64,000 bases of DNA from Sutcliffiella halmapala. Its GTDB lineage: Bacteria; Bacillota; Bacilli; Bacillales; Bacillaceae_I. A model generated the notes under the pieces. The model ran no database searches, was not told the origin of the DNA, and saw nothing but the letters and a program-made list of their open reading frames with translations. Of the stretch, positions 56,190 to 64,000 are shown piece by piece. Positions within the stretch are counted from its first letter, which is position 1, and each line of letters starts with the position of its first letter. The stretch covers positions 1,348,390-1,412,389 of the forward strand of contig NZ_KV917375.1 in assembly GCF_002019665.1 (NCBI RefSeq), read 5' to 3'. A program made the translations under genes and the position numbers.

Positions 56190-57557
56190 GTGAAAGCGAC
56201 AAAAAGAATTGATATGGAGAACTTATCTTTAAATTTTGTAGAAGCGAAGCCAGGCTTAACAGATCGAGAAGCCATTGAAGAAGCGAATCGATGTTTGTAT
56301 TGTTATGATGCTCCCTGTATTATCGCCTGTCCGACAAGTATAGATATCCCGACTTTTATAAAAAAGATCGCATCTGGAAACTTGAAAGGATCGGCGAAAA
56401 CGATTATGACAGCGAATCCTGTTGGTGCTAGCTGTTCGAGAGTCTGTCCAACGGAGGAACTATGTGAAGGAGCTTGTGTGCTGAATCATCATACAAAGCC
56501 AATAATAATTGGGGATTTGCAAAGATATGCGACAGATTGGGCTATGCAAAACGAGCAAAATCTTTTTGAAAAAGGAGCATCTAATGGGAAGAAAATTGCT
56601 GTCATTGGGGGAGGGCCAGCTGGGCTATCGGCAGCAAGGGAATTGGCATTACTTGGATTCCAAGTAACTATTTTTGAAGCGGAGGCAGAAGCAGGTGGAC
56701 TCAACACGTATGGCATTGTTTCTTTTCGCTTGCCAAAAAAGGTTTCCTATTGGGAAGTCGAGCAGGTGCGTAGCTTAGATGTCACGATTAAGACGAATAC
56801 AAGAGTTGGATTCGATATTAAAGTCGAGGAAATCTTATCACAATTCGATGGTGTCATCTTAGCAATCGGGATGGCAAATGTTCCGATGCTAGGTATAGAA
56901 GGAGAAGAGCTTACAGGGGTTTACGATGCAATTGATTTTGTAAAAGAAACGAAGACAGCGCCAATTAGCGATAAGTTTAAAGGGAAAAATGTCGTTGTCA
57001 TTGGAGCTGGAAATACAGCTATAGATGGAGCGACCTGTTCGGTGCGACTTGGAGCAGAAAACGTAAAAATCCTTTATCGAAGAACATTAGAAGAAATGAC
57101 TGCCTACGATTTCGAATACGAATTTGCGAAACAGGATGGAGTAGAATTCCGCTGGCTAACAGCCCCTAAACGTATTATTGGAAATGAAAATGGCGATGTA
57201 ACGCAAATAGAATGTGTCCGTATGGAGCTCAGCTCACCTGGTGCAGATGGTAGAAGAAGGCCAGTGATGGTAGAAGGGTCGGAATTTATTTTAGACGTAG
57301 ATGTCGTGATTAAAGCGATTGGTCAGACGAGATATACGCCGTTAATCGAGCAATTTGGCCTCGAGCATGACGGAGGAGTAGTGAAAATAAATTCAGTAAC
57401 GCATGCCACATCTAACGAAAAAGTATATGCATGTGGTGATGTCATCTTTGGTAAAGGTCAAGGAGAAGCGATGGTTGTTACAGCGGCAGAGCAAGGGAAG
57501 AAAACTGCCTATGCATTGTATGAGAGTTTAGTAAAAAGAATCACAGAGACTGCTTAA
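56190..57557 (+). CDS. preT: NAD-dependent dihydropyrimidine dehydrogenase subunit PreT
   Basis: The electron-input subunit that takes electrons from NADH. 455 residues, related to the small subunit of glutamate synthase: N-terminal iron-sulfur cysteines Cys35, 38, 43, 47 and Cys82, 86, 92, 96, an FAD site GGGPAGLSAA (141-150) and an NAD(P) site VVIGAGNTAIDGA near 272-284. GTG 56190 follows AAAGGAGATG. It pairs with preA 24 bases downstream; together they resemble the single mammalian dihydropyrimidine dehydrogenase. Confidence 0.94.
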   Translation: MKATKRIDMENLSLNFVEAKPGLTDREAIEEANRCLYCYDAPCIIACPTSIDIPTFIKKIASGNLKGSAKTIMTANPVGASCSRVCPTEELCEGACVLNHHTKPIIIGDLQRYATDWAMQNEQNLFEKGASNGKKIAVIGGGPAGLSAARELALLGFQVTIFEAEAEAGGLNTYGIVSFRLPKKVSYWEVEQVRSLDVTIKTNTRVGFDIKVEEILSQFDGVILAIGMANVPMLGIEGEELTGVYDAIDFVKETKTAPISDKFKGKNVVVIGAGNTAIDGATCSVRLGAENVKILYRRTLEEMTAYDFEYEFAKQDGVEFRWLTAPKRIIGNENGDVTQIECVRMELSSPGADGRRRPVMVEGSEFILDVDVVIKAIGQTRYTPLIEQFGLEHDGGVVKINSVTHATSNEKVYACGDVIFGKGQGEAMVVTAAEQGKKTAYALYESLVKRITETA

Positions 57558-57581
57558 ATAAAGTGGTGAGGGGGGAAAGTA

Positions 57582-58868
57582 TTGGCAGACTTATCGATTA
57601 ATCTTGCAGGAATAAAATCACCCAATCCTTTTTGGCTAGCGTCTGCACCACCAACTAACTCAGGCTATCAGGTGCAACGTGCCTTTGAAGCTGGTTGGGG
57701 TGGAGCGGTATGGAAGACACTGGGAGACCCAATTATTAATGTTTCATCTCGATTTGCAGCAGTAAGCTTTAACGGTCAAAGAGTGGCCGGTTTTAACAAT
57801 ATCGAGCTGATAACAGATCGTCCGCTTGAAGTGAATTTAAAAGAAATAGCAGAAACGAAGAAAAGATTTCCAGACCGTGCATTAATCGCTTCACTCATGG
57901 TTGAGCCAAAGCAAGAGAAATGGCATGAAATCGTGAAGAAAGTAGAAGCGGTAGGGGTGGACGGATTAGAACTGAATTTTGGCTGTCCACATGGTATGGC
58001 CGAACGTGGGATGGGTTCAGCTTCAGGTCAAGTTCCGGATCTCGTTGAAAAACAAACCTACTGGGCCAAAGAAGCTGCCAGTACACCTGTCATCGTGAAA
58101 TTAACTCCTAATATAACAGACATAACTGTAACAGCTGAAGCGGCAGTTAGGGGTGGAGCTGACGCTGTAAGTATGATAAATACTATTAACAGTTTGGCTG
58201 GAGTGGATATAAACAGTTGGAATACGATTCCTCATGTTGCTGGTAAGGGTGCGCATGGTGGATATTGTGGCCCAGCAGTTAAACCAATTGCACTAAATAT
58301 GGTGGGAGAATGTGCGAGAAATCCAAGAATTAATGTGCCAATATCAGGAATGGGTGGAGTATCTGATTGGCAAAATGCTGTAGAGTTTATGTTAATGGGA
58401 GCAACTGGTGTACAGGTTTGTACTGCTGCGATGCACCATGGATTCCGAATCGTAGAAGATATGATTGATGGACTATCTCATTATCTAGATTCTAAAGGCA
58501 TTAATTCTGTGATGGACATTGTAGGAAAATCAGTGACGAAATATTCTGATTGGGGAAATTTAGATCTTAACTATAAAGTAGTAGCAAGAATTAACCAAGA
58601 CACCTGTATTAACTGTAATAAATGTCATATTGCCTGTGAAGATACTTCCCATCAATGCATTGATATGCTAAAGGACCCATCAGGAAGGTCATTTTTAAAG
58701 GTTCGCGAAGAAGACTGTGTAGGGTGTAATTTGTGCTCCATAGTTTGTCCAGTAGATGATGCGATTTCAATGGTGGAACTGCCACATGAACAACCACCAA
58801 TGACGTGGAATGATCGACAAACTGCTTTAGGTTTGTTAAAGCAAATGGAAGTAGACACGGTTAAATAA
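57582..58868 (+). CDS. preA: NAD-dependent dihydropyrimidine dehydrogenase subunit PreA
   Basis: The catalytic subunit, interconverting uracil or thymine and the 5,6-dihydro form. 428 residues: an FMN-binding dihydroorotate-dehydrogenase-like barrel with LELNFGCPHGMAERGMG, KLTPNITD and GKGAHGGYCGPAVKPIAL, then a ferredoxin tail with two [4Fe-4S] motifs, Cys342/345/348/352 and Cys379/382/385/389. TTG 57582 follows GTGAGGGGG. The base corresponding to the mammalian active-site Cys appears to be Ser in GSASGQ, judged from memory of the DPD loop. Confidence 0.94.
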   Translation: MADLSINLAGIKSPNPFWLASAPPTNSGYQVQRAFEAGWGGAVWKTLGDPIINVSSRFAAVSFNGQRVAGFNNIELITDRPLEVNLKEIAETKKRFPDRALIASLMVEPKQEKWHEIVKKVEAVGVDGLELNFGCPHGMAERGMGSASGQVPDLVEKQTYWAKEAASTPVIVKLTPNITDITVTAEAAVRGGADAVSMINTINSLAGVDINSWNTIPHVAGKGAHGGYCGPAVKPIALNMVGECARNPRINVPISGMGGVSDWQNAVEFMLMGATGVQVCTAAMHHGFRIVEDMIDGLSHYLDSKGINSVMDIVGKSVTKYSDWGNLDLNYKVVARINQDTCINCNKCHIACEDTSHQCIDMLKDPSGRSFLKVREEDCVGCNLCSIVCPVDDAISMVELPHEQPPMTWNDRQTALGLLKQMEVDTVK

Positions 58869-58884
58869 GGGGGAATGAAAAAGG

Positions 58885-60309
58885 ATGACAAGAAAAAAAC
58901 TGATTAAAAACGGGATAATTGTTACAGCAAGCGATTTATATGAAGCGGACATATTAATTGAAGGGGAAACAATTACAGCAATCGGAAAAAATCTTTCTTC
59001 GCAAGACGCAGAAATAGTGGATGCAAAAGGCAACTATGTATTTCCAGGCGCAATTGATCCACATACCCATTTAGATATGCCATTTGGTGGGACGGTGACA
59101 AAAGACGATTTTGAATCAGGAACTATGGCTGCTGCCTTTGGTGGTACGACGTCCATTATAGATTTTTGTTTAACGCAAAAAGGAAAGCCTTTGAAGGAAG
59201 CGATCAAAACCTGGCATAACAAATCAAAGGATAAAGCAGTTATTGATTACAGCTTCCATTTAATGATAGGGGAGATCAATGAAGAGGTCCTAGCAGAATT
59301 ACCAAATGTAATTGACGAAGAAGGCATCACCTCTTTTAAAGTGTTTATGGCTTACAAAAATGTGTTTCAAGCAGATGATGCAACACTATTTCGTACTTTA
59401 ATTGCTGCCAAGGATCTTGGTGCACTTGTAATGGTTCACGCTGAGAACGGGGATGTTATTGATTATTTAACAAAAGAGGCATTAGAAAATGGAAATACAG
59501 ACCCAGTTTACCATGCATTAACACGGCCTCCAGAGGTAGAGGGAGAGGCAACGGGAAGGGCTGCTCAGCTAACCTCTCTCGCAAATTCTCAGCTTTATGT
59601 CGTTCATGTATCCTGTGCTGATGCCGTTGAAAAAATTGCTGAAGCAAGAAATAAAGGGGTAGATATTTGGGGAGAAACGTGTCCGCAATACTTAACTTTA
59701 GATATAACCGATTTAGAGAAACCGGATTTTGAAGGAGCAAAATATGTGTGGTCTCCGCCCTTACGCGAAAAATGGCATCAAGAAGTGCTTTGGAATGCGT
59801 TAAAAAGTGGTCAGCTTCAAACACTTGGTTCTGACCAATGCTCCTTTGATTTTCAAGGGCAAAAGGACTTAGGGAAGGGCGACTTTACGAAGATACCGAA
59901 TGGTGGTCCGATGATTGAAGACCGCGTCAGTGTCTTATTCTCTGAAGGGGTGAAGAAAGGGAAAATTTCGATTCACCAGTTTGTTGATATTGTGTCCACT
60001 CGAGTTGCAAAGCTGTTCGGAATGTTTCCGAAAAAAGGAACGATTGCTGTTGGTGCTGATGCTGATTTAGTTATATTTGATCCAAACAAGGAACGAGTAA
60101 TTTCCGCATCGACACACCATATGGCTGTTGACTACAATGCCTTTGAAGGGATGAAAATAACAGGTGAGCCAGTTTCTGTTTTAGTTCGAGGTGAATTTGT
60201 TGTTCAAGATAAGCAGTTTGTTGGTAAAGCTGGAAGTGGACAATATGTAAAACGAGCAAAATATGGCACTACCAAATTATTAAAGCAAAACGAGACACTC
60301 TCTATTTAA
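58885..60309 (+). CDS. hydA: Dihydropyrimidinase (hydantoinase family)
   Basis: Opens dihydrouracil or dihydrothymine to the N-carbamoyl beta-amino acid; related enzymes act on hydantoins. 474 residues, amidohydrolase fold with the complete bimetal site: His60, His62 (DPHTHLD), carboxylated Lys152 (FKVFMAYK), His185, His241 and Asp317 (SDQCSF), each two higher than in the Bacillus D-hydantoinase numbering I recall. ATG 58885 is eight bases after AAGGGGG. It is 16 bases after preA. Whether the best substrate is dihydropyrimidine or hydantoin is inferred from the neighbours. Confidence 0.94.
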   Translation: MTRKKLIKNGIIVTASDLYEADILIEGETITAIGKNLSSQDAEIVDAKGNYVFPGAIDPHTHLDMPFGGTVTKDDFESGTMAAAFGGTTSIIDFCLTQKGKPLKEAIKTWHNKSKDKAVIDYSFHLMIGEINEEVLAELPNVIDEEGITSFKVFMAYKNVFQADDATLFRTLIAAKDLGALVMVHAENGDVIDYLTKEALENGNTDPVYHALTRPPEVEGEATGRAAQLTSLANSQLYVVHVSCADAVEKIAEARNKGVDIWGETCPQYLTLDITDLEKPDFEGAKYVWSPPLREKWHQEVLWNALKSGQLQTLGSDQCSFDFQGQKDLGKGDFTKIPNGGPMIEDRVSVLFSEGVKKGKISIHQFVDIVSTRVAKLFGMFPKKGTIAVGADADLVIFDPNKERVISASTHHMAVDYNAFEGMKITGEPVSVLVRGEFVVQDKQFVGKAGSGQYVKRAKYGTTKLLKQNETLSI

Positions 60310-60351
60310 CATTTAAACTTCTACCCCACAATCAAATGCAGCCTAGCCTTC

Positions 60352-60392
60352 CAATTGCTTGACCTACATGAAGTGAATAGGTCAGGCAATTG
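60352..60392 (+). terminator. Hairpin after the dihydropyrimidinase gene
   Basis: 14-bp stem CAATTGCTTGACCT / AGGTCAGGCAATTG with one wobble pair; the tail TTGTCTTGTC is only moderately T-rich, so termination may be partial and the permease may be read through. Confidence 0.6.
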
Positions 60393-60451
60393 TTGTCTTG
60401 TCGGAAACTTTTGGTTTATATGCTAGTAAAATTGATGAATGAGGTGTTGCA

Positions 60452-61918
60452 ATGAAAAGAAGCTCTAGTTACTTAAAGTCGCCTGATTTATTTCCAATCT
60501 CTCATGCTGGTAGAAAGATTGGTACTTTTGGGTTTGCAATGATGTGGGTTGGAATGGCCGTAGTACTTGCGGCGTTTGCGATTGGTGGTGCAGGCGTTCA
60601 ATCCTTATCGTTGCAATGGGTTGTACTTGCAACCATTATCGGGAGTGTAGGAATCGGGCTTTGCATGACTATTACAGGAGATATTGGAATTGAACATGGT
60701 TTGTCCTTTCCAGTCTATATGCGAGCCCCGTTTGGAACGATTGGTACCCATATACCATCGGTTATCCGTGGTCTAACCGCTTCTTTTTGGTTTGGTATTA
60801 ACACATTCTTTGGGGCAACAGCGATGAATGCTATATTGTTCACACTGTTTGGGTTTGATAACTGGTTTATATGTTTTCTTTTATTTGCAGCTGTTCAATT
60901 AATCAATACAGCACTTGGTATTAAAGCTGTAGAGCGTTTCGCCGATCTTGCTGCACCTATAATTATTATTATTTCGGCGTGGATGTATGTTGCCTTATCG
61001 GATCGGGCTTTAGAACAAGGGAGGCACGTTTGGACGTGGATTGAAAGTCCTGTAACTGGTGGAGCAGCCGTTACCGCGTTTTTAATCGTTATTTTTAGCA
61101 ACATGGGGTTCTGGGCAACCCTCGCAGCCGATTTTTCTTCTATCTCGCGTTTTATAAAAGCGCCGAAATACGAACGAAACTGGTTCAAACGGAATAAATC
61201 TAGCATTGTAGGTAGCGTTATTGCATTACCGCTTACACAAACATTCATGGTAATAATCGGAGGGGTTGCTTATATTGCGGTTTCTAATTATGATCCAGTG
61301 ATAGCTTTACAGGAAGCTGCCACAGGTTTCGTATTAGGTATCCTTTTACTGATGATTGTTTTTGCACAATGGTCTACGAATGTTTCGGCGAATATTATTC
61401 CAGCCGCAACCATTTTCTCGAATGTCGGTGGTCCAAAGGTTCCTTTTTGGGCTGGTGTTTTTATCGCTGGGATTGTTGGTTCAGTCGTTCAGCCTTGGAA
61501 TTTATTTGATATTTTAATTCCTCTTTTACTATTAGTAGGCGGGATACTCTCTGCTATTGTGGGTATATTGTATGCAGATTATTATTTGCTTCGGAAACGC
61601 AGAGTGAATGTACATGAACTATATGAAGCGGATGGTCAGTATAAGTATTTTCACGGATTTAATATCGCTGGATTTATCGCTTGGTTTGCTGGCGGTATTA
61701 CCTCTTATTTCTTTCCGAATTATTCCTTTATTGTTGGCTTTTTAATTGGTGCAGGAGTTTACTATGTGTTGGCTAAGTTTTGGTATTTCAAAAAATATCA
61801 GCAGGCAGAGATCTTAGACCCCGATGATGAAAAATATTTAGGAATCACAGTAGGAAGAGATTGGATTATAGAAGATGAAATAGATGAATCGGTAGAACCG
61901 AAAGAACTTTCAAGTTAA
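60452..61918 (+). CDS. NCS1 family nucleobase permease
   Basis: A cation-coupled symporter of the nucleobase:cation symporter-1 family, here probably for uracil, thymine or a hydantoin or allantoin-like compound. 488 residues and 12 membrane segments. SHAGRKIGTFGFAMMWVGMAVVLAAFAIGG, the GLSFPVYMRAPFG loop, PSVIRGLTASFWFGINTFFGATA and LYADYYLLRKR are family features. ATG 60452 has GAGGTG upstream. The substrate is inferred only from the neighbours. Confidence 0.9.
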   Translation: MKRSSSYLKSPDLFPISHAGRKIGTFGFAMMWVGMAVVLAAFAIGGAGVQSLSLQWVVLATIIGSVGIGLCMTITGDIGIEHGLSFPVYMRAPFGTIGTHIPSVIRGLTASFWFGINTFFGATAMNAILFTLFGFDNWFICFLLFAAVQLINTALGIKAVERFADLAAPIIIIISAWMYVALSDRALEQGRHVWTWIESPVTGGAAVTAFLIVIFSNMGFWATLAADFSSISRFIKAPKYERNWFKRNKSSIVGSVIALPLTQTFMVIIGGVAYIAVSNYDPVIALQEAATGFVLGILLLMIVFAQWSTNVSANIIPAATIFSNVGGPKVPFWAGVFIAGIVGSVVQPWNLFDILIPLLLLVGGILSAIVGILYADYYLLRKRRVNVHELYEADGQYKYFHGFNIAGFIAWFAGGITSYFFPNYSFIVGFLIGAGVYYVLAKFWYFKKYQQAEILDPDDEKYLGITVGRDWIIEDEIDESVEPKELSS

Positions 61919-61932
61919 CGAGGAGGAAAACA

Positions 61933-62160
61933 ATGAGCGATTATCAGCAGTTTTTAGCGGAGCGAGATAAAATAGATTTTTTTATAAATAAAGGGTTTAG
62001 GATTAAGGACGTAGAAGAAAACTTAGAGGGAGCTTTTCTATTATTAGAAAATAGAACAAATCAAGAAAAACCACAAGAAGAAACCTTACACATTAAACAT
62101 GCAGATTCAAGAAAGTATTTCACGTCCATTTTGATTCAACAGCTACAAAGAGAAAAATAA
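61933..62160 (+). CDS. Small hypothetical protein in the pyrimidine cluster (75 aa)
   Basis: 75 residues, soluble, charged and mostly helical: MSDYQQFLAERDKIDFF at the start, then KGFRIKDVEENLEGAFLLLEN, and a Lys/Gln-rich end. AACGAGGAGG precedes ATG 61933 and it is only 14 bases after the permease gene, so it is almost certainly co-transcribed. I recognise no family. Confidence 0.7.
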   Translation: MSDYQQFLAERDKIDFFINKGFRIKDVEENLEGAFLLLENRTNQEKPQEETLHIKHADSRKYFTSILIQQLQREK

Positions 62161-62232
62161 ACAAAAACCCTCATAGATTTCTAAAAGAAAGAATAAAATC
62201 ATGTAAACTGCATCGTGAAAGGAGTTTTTCTA

Positions 62233-62466
62233 ATGGAATACCAATTAAAATGTAAAGAGAGTGCTTATCCTTGTGAAGTGACAATTGATGAGGATAACAA
62301 TAGGTTTACGATTCGAAAAGCAGATTCTAGTGGTGAATTTTTTAATTCTCCTGAAGAGTTAGTGTATTGGATTTTAGAAAACTGGGATTCTAGCGATTTT
62401 AATGATGAAGGTGAATTTCAAGAGATGGTCAAAGAAATTCAACTTTATTTTCCAATTAATAATTAA
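62233..62466 (+). CDS. Small hypothetical protein (77 aa)
   Basis: 77 residues, acidic, with a beta-type start MEYQLKCKESAYPCEVTIDE and a helical second half (FFNSPEELVYWILENWDSSDF). Three cysteine-poor strands, no signal peptide. ATG 62233 follows AAAGGAG by eight bases; an upstream in-frame GTG at 62215 overlaps that RBS. I think it belongs to a conserved family of short Bacillus proteins but cannot name it. It may or may not be in the permease operon (about 70 bases separate it from the previous gene). Confidence 0.7.
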   Translation: MEYQLKCKESAYPCEVTIDEDNNRFTIRKADSSGEFFNSPEELVYWILENWDSSDFNDEGEFQEMVKEIQLYFPINN

Positions 62467-62476
62467 TCGACCAATG

Positions 62477-62514
62477 AGGTGACAGGTACTAATACTAGTA
62501 TCCTGTCACCTTTT
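62477..62514 (+). terminator. Terminator after the 77-aa gene
   Basis: 10-bp perfect stem AGGTGACAGG / CCTGTCACCT with TTTTG after it. Confidence 0.88.
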
Positions 62515-62612
62515 GTTCTTTTGTGTCAGAATGTTTAAAAATATAAAGTGATACTATAAGTTATAATGGATGTAGTTGATAGAATCTGATATTGCAAAAA
62601 TGAGGTGAATGA

Positions 62613-64000
62613 ATGAAGGGTATGCTTTCTTTGCAAGAAATTATGCGACGTAGGCATTTTGATAAGGCGGAAGTAATTGCTGGTGAAAAAGGGATCCATC
62701 GTTTAGTGAAGTGGGTTCATGTTGTAGAAGTCACCAAGATTGAAAAGTTGCTAAATGGTCAAGAACTTATCCTCTCGACAGGTGTTGCCTTTGGAGAGAA
62801 CCCTAAAGCGTTTCGATTTTTTGTTCAACAGTTGATTAACTGTAATGCTGCTGGTTTATGTATTGAAAAGGGGAGGTACACCTCGACAATACCACAAGAA
62901 ATAATGGATTTAGCAAATGAAAATCAGTTTCCTCTTATTCTGTTTTATGAAGAGGTATCTTTTGTGGAAATAACGCAAGATATTCATTCTGTATTGATTA
63001 ATCAACAATACCAGATGATCTCTGAGTTAGAAATGTATGCCCAAACCTTAAACAAAAAGCTTCTAACCATCTCCAATGAAGAAGAAATTCTTACCTACCT
63101 TCACGAACATATTGGTACGCAAATTATTTATGAAAAAGAAAATCAAGAAAGATTTTTCATTCCAAGTGTTCCCATTCATAAGCGAAAAGATTTAGTGAAC
63201 TCCCTACCTCATCATGAAGAAAAAGTAAATTACTATTTGCAACAACCCATTTTAGTGTTGGATAAGCAGTATGGTGTCATTCATCTATATTCCAAAGATC
63301 GTAATTTAAGTGAATTTGATTTGCTTATGCTAGATAGAACGATTACTGCACTTGCGCAGCACTTGTTACGAGGACTATATGTGGAGGAAAAGAGAAGATT
63401 AGAAGAAAGTGAGTGGCTGCGCAGCTGGTTAGATGGTGGGCAGTCGCTTGATTCGATTCGTGAGTTTTTAACGAGACATGATGCAATTTTTAACAAGGGT
63501 GGAGTTGTGCTCCTCTGCAAAAAAATTAGTCAAGAATCGCCTTCGCTTGATAAAACTTACTTAACCTTATTGTTTCGCTCGATTTTTGAACAACACGGAT
63601 TTTCTGTTTTTTTTACAGAAATGAAAAACACCTTAACTGTTATTCTATTAAACCGAAGAGAAGGAGGAAATTGGAAAGAAAGGCTCAAAGATGGAGTGTC
63701 GAGTTTAGTGGCTAAGCAATGTGATAAACATGGTAAGTCAGTGCTACGCTTAACCATAGGTAAATATATTCAATCATTAGAGCACTTAACCAAAAGTTAT
63801 TGGACTTCTTGGGAAGCGTTGCAAATTCAGGAACAACTCTTACAAGGGGTTTATTTATCATACTTTGAGGATTTACATATATATCGTTTGATCTCCTATA
63901 TGCAAAAGCAACATGATCTACGAGAATTTGTTATGGAATATTTAGAGCCTGTAATGGAGTACGATCAAAAACATAATGGGAAATTGCTTGAAACCCTCAA
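62613..64000 (+). CDS. PucR family transcriptional regulator (3' end cut by the window)
   Basis: A frame open from ATG 62613 (GAGGTGAATGA upstream) to the window edge, at least 462 residues. The N-terminal region (about 1-125, MLSLQEIMRRRHFDKAEVIAGEKGIHRLVKWVHV, ELILSTGVAFG) is the PucR purine-catabolism N-terminal domain, and a GGDEF-like segment (about 250-400) follows. The C-terminal PucR helix-turn-helix is not yet reached. Family members sense purines or pyrimidines and activate catabolic operons; its position suggests control of this cluster. The ORF's true end lies beyond 64000. Confidence 0.88.
   Translation, partial: MKGMLSLQEIMRRRHFDKAEVIAGEKGIHRLVKWVHVVEVTKIEKLLNGQELILSTGVAFGENPKAFRFFVQQLINCNAAGLCIEKGRYTSTIPQEIMDLANENQFPLILFYEEVSFVEITQDIHSVLINQQYQMISELEMYAQTLNKKLLTISNEEEILTYLHEHIGTQIIYEKENQERFFIPSVPIHKRKDLVNSLPHHEEKVNYYLQQPILVLDKQYGVIHLYSKDRNLSEFDLLMLDRTITALAQHLLRGLYVEEKRRLEESEWLRSWLDGGQSLDSIREFLTRHDAIFNKGGVVLLCKKISQESPSLDKTYLTLLFRSIFEQHGFSVFFTEMKNTLTVILLNRREGGNWKERLKDGVSSLVAKQCDKHGKSVLRLTIGKYIQSLEHLTKSYWTSWEALQIQEQLLQGVYLSYFEDLHIYRLISYMQKQHDLREFVMEYLEPVMEYDQKHNGKLLETL

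Overview
This window is chromosomal DNA from a low-GC, endospore-forming member of the Bacillaceae. The evidence is the dense set of sporulation genes (spoIVFA, spoIVFB, spo0B, safA, bofC, spoVB, rsfA-like, a YhcN/YlaJ-type lipoprotein), Bacillus-type promoters and ribosome-binding sites, frequent TTG/GTG starts, a histidine T-box and a 6S RNA. Gene order follows the Bacillus subtilis spoIVF-obg-nad-ruv-sec-relA-hisS-cymR-yrrC arc with several insertions. The species cannot be named from the sequence alone. No rRNA, tRNA, transposase, phage gene or CRISPR array was seen.

Layout. 1-0.65 kb is the 3' part of a glycerophosphodiesterase gene. 0.9-7.4 kb holds the SpoIVF pro-sigma-K processing pair, an RNase G, the rplU-prp-rpmA ribosomal operon, spo0B and obgE. 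7.7-9.0 kb has the phenylalanine genes pheB-pheA. 9.15-17.0 kb is a NAD-biosynthesis block: the repressor niaR with the desulfurase nifS, divergent nadB-nadC-nadA, and nadE, with the spore-coat gene safA lying between nadA and nadE. 17.1-18.8 kb has a spore lipoprotein and bofC. 19.0-23.4 kb carries ruvA-ruvB, a DUF2905 gene, queA-tgt and yajC. 23.5-38.6 kb carries membrane genes, spoVB, comN, secDF, a cation-efflux transporter, lapA, recJ, apt, relA, dtd and a multi-SH3 cell-wall amidase. 38.8-42.9 kb carries a small conserved gene, the T-box/hisS/aspS operon and 6S RNA. 43.0-43.45 kb is a striking 52-nt tandem hairpin array. 43.6-54.9 kb carries tcdA, an rsfA-like gene, rarA, a YczE-type membrane protein, cymR, iscS, mnmA, a TPR protein, recD2 and three small genes. 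55.2-64.0 kb is an accessory catabolic cluster for reductive pyrimidine degradation, ending in a pucR-like regulator cut off by the window edge.

How the genes work together. NadB and NadA make quinolinate, NadC makes nicotinate mononucleotide and NadE amidates the product to NAD; NifS probably supplies sulfur for the NadA cluster and NiaR represses. IscS donates sulfur to MnmA for tRNA 2-thiouridine, beside CymR, the cysteine-metabolism repressor. PreT-PreA reduce uracil or thymine, the dihydropyrimidinase opens the ring, and the ureidopropionase-like amidase releases beta-amino acid, ammonia and CO2, with an NCS1 permease for uptake.

The most unusual material is non-coding: the 52-nt hairpin array after 6S RNA, several dispersed palindromic repeats, a long hairpin that contains the RBS of the spore lipoprotein, and a probable one-base disruption at the 5' end of spo0B. 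I did not find a convincing wholly new multi-gene system. The pyrimidine cluster with two uncharacterised small genes, and the hairpin array, are the best leads.
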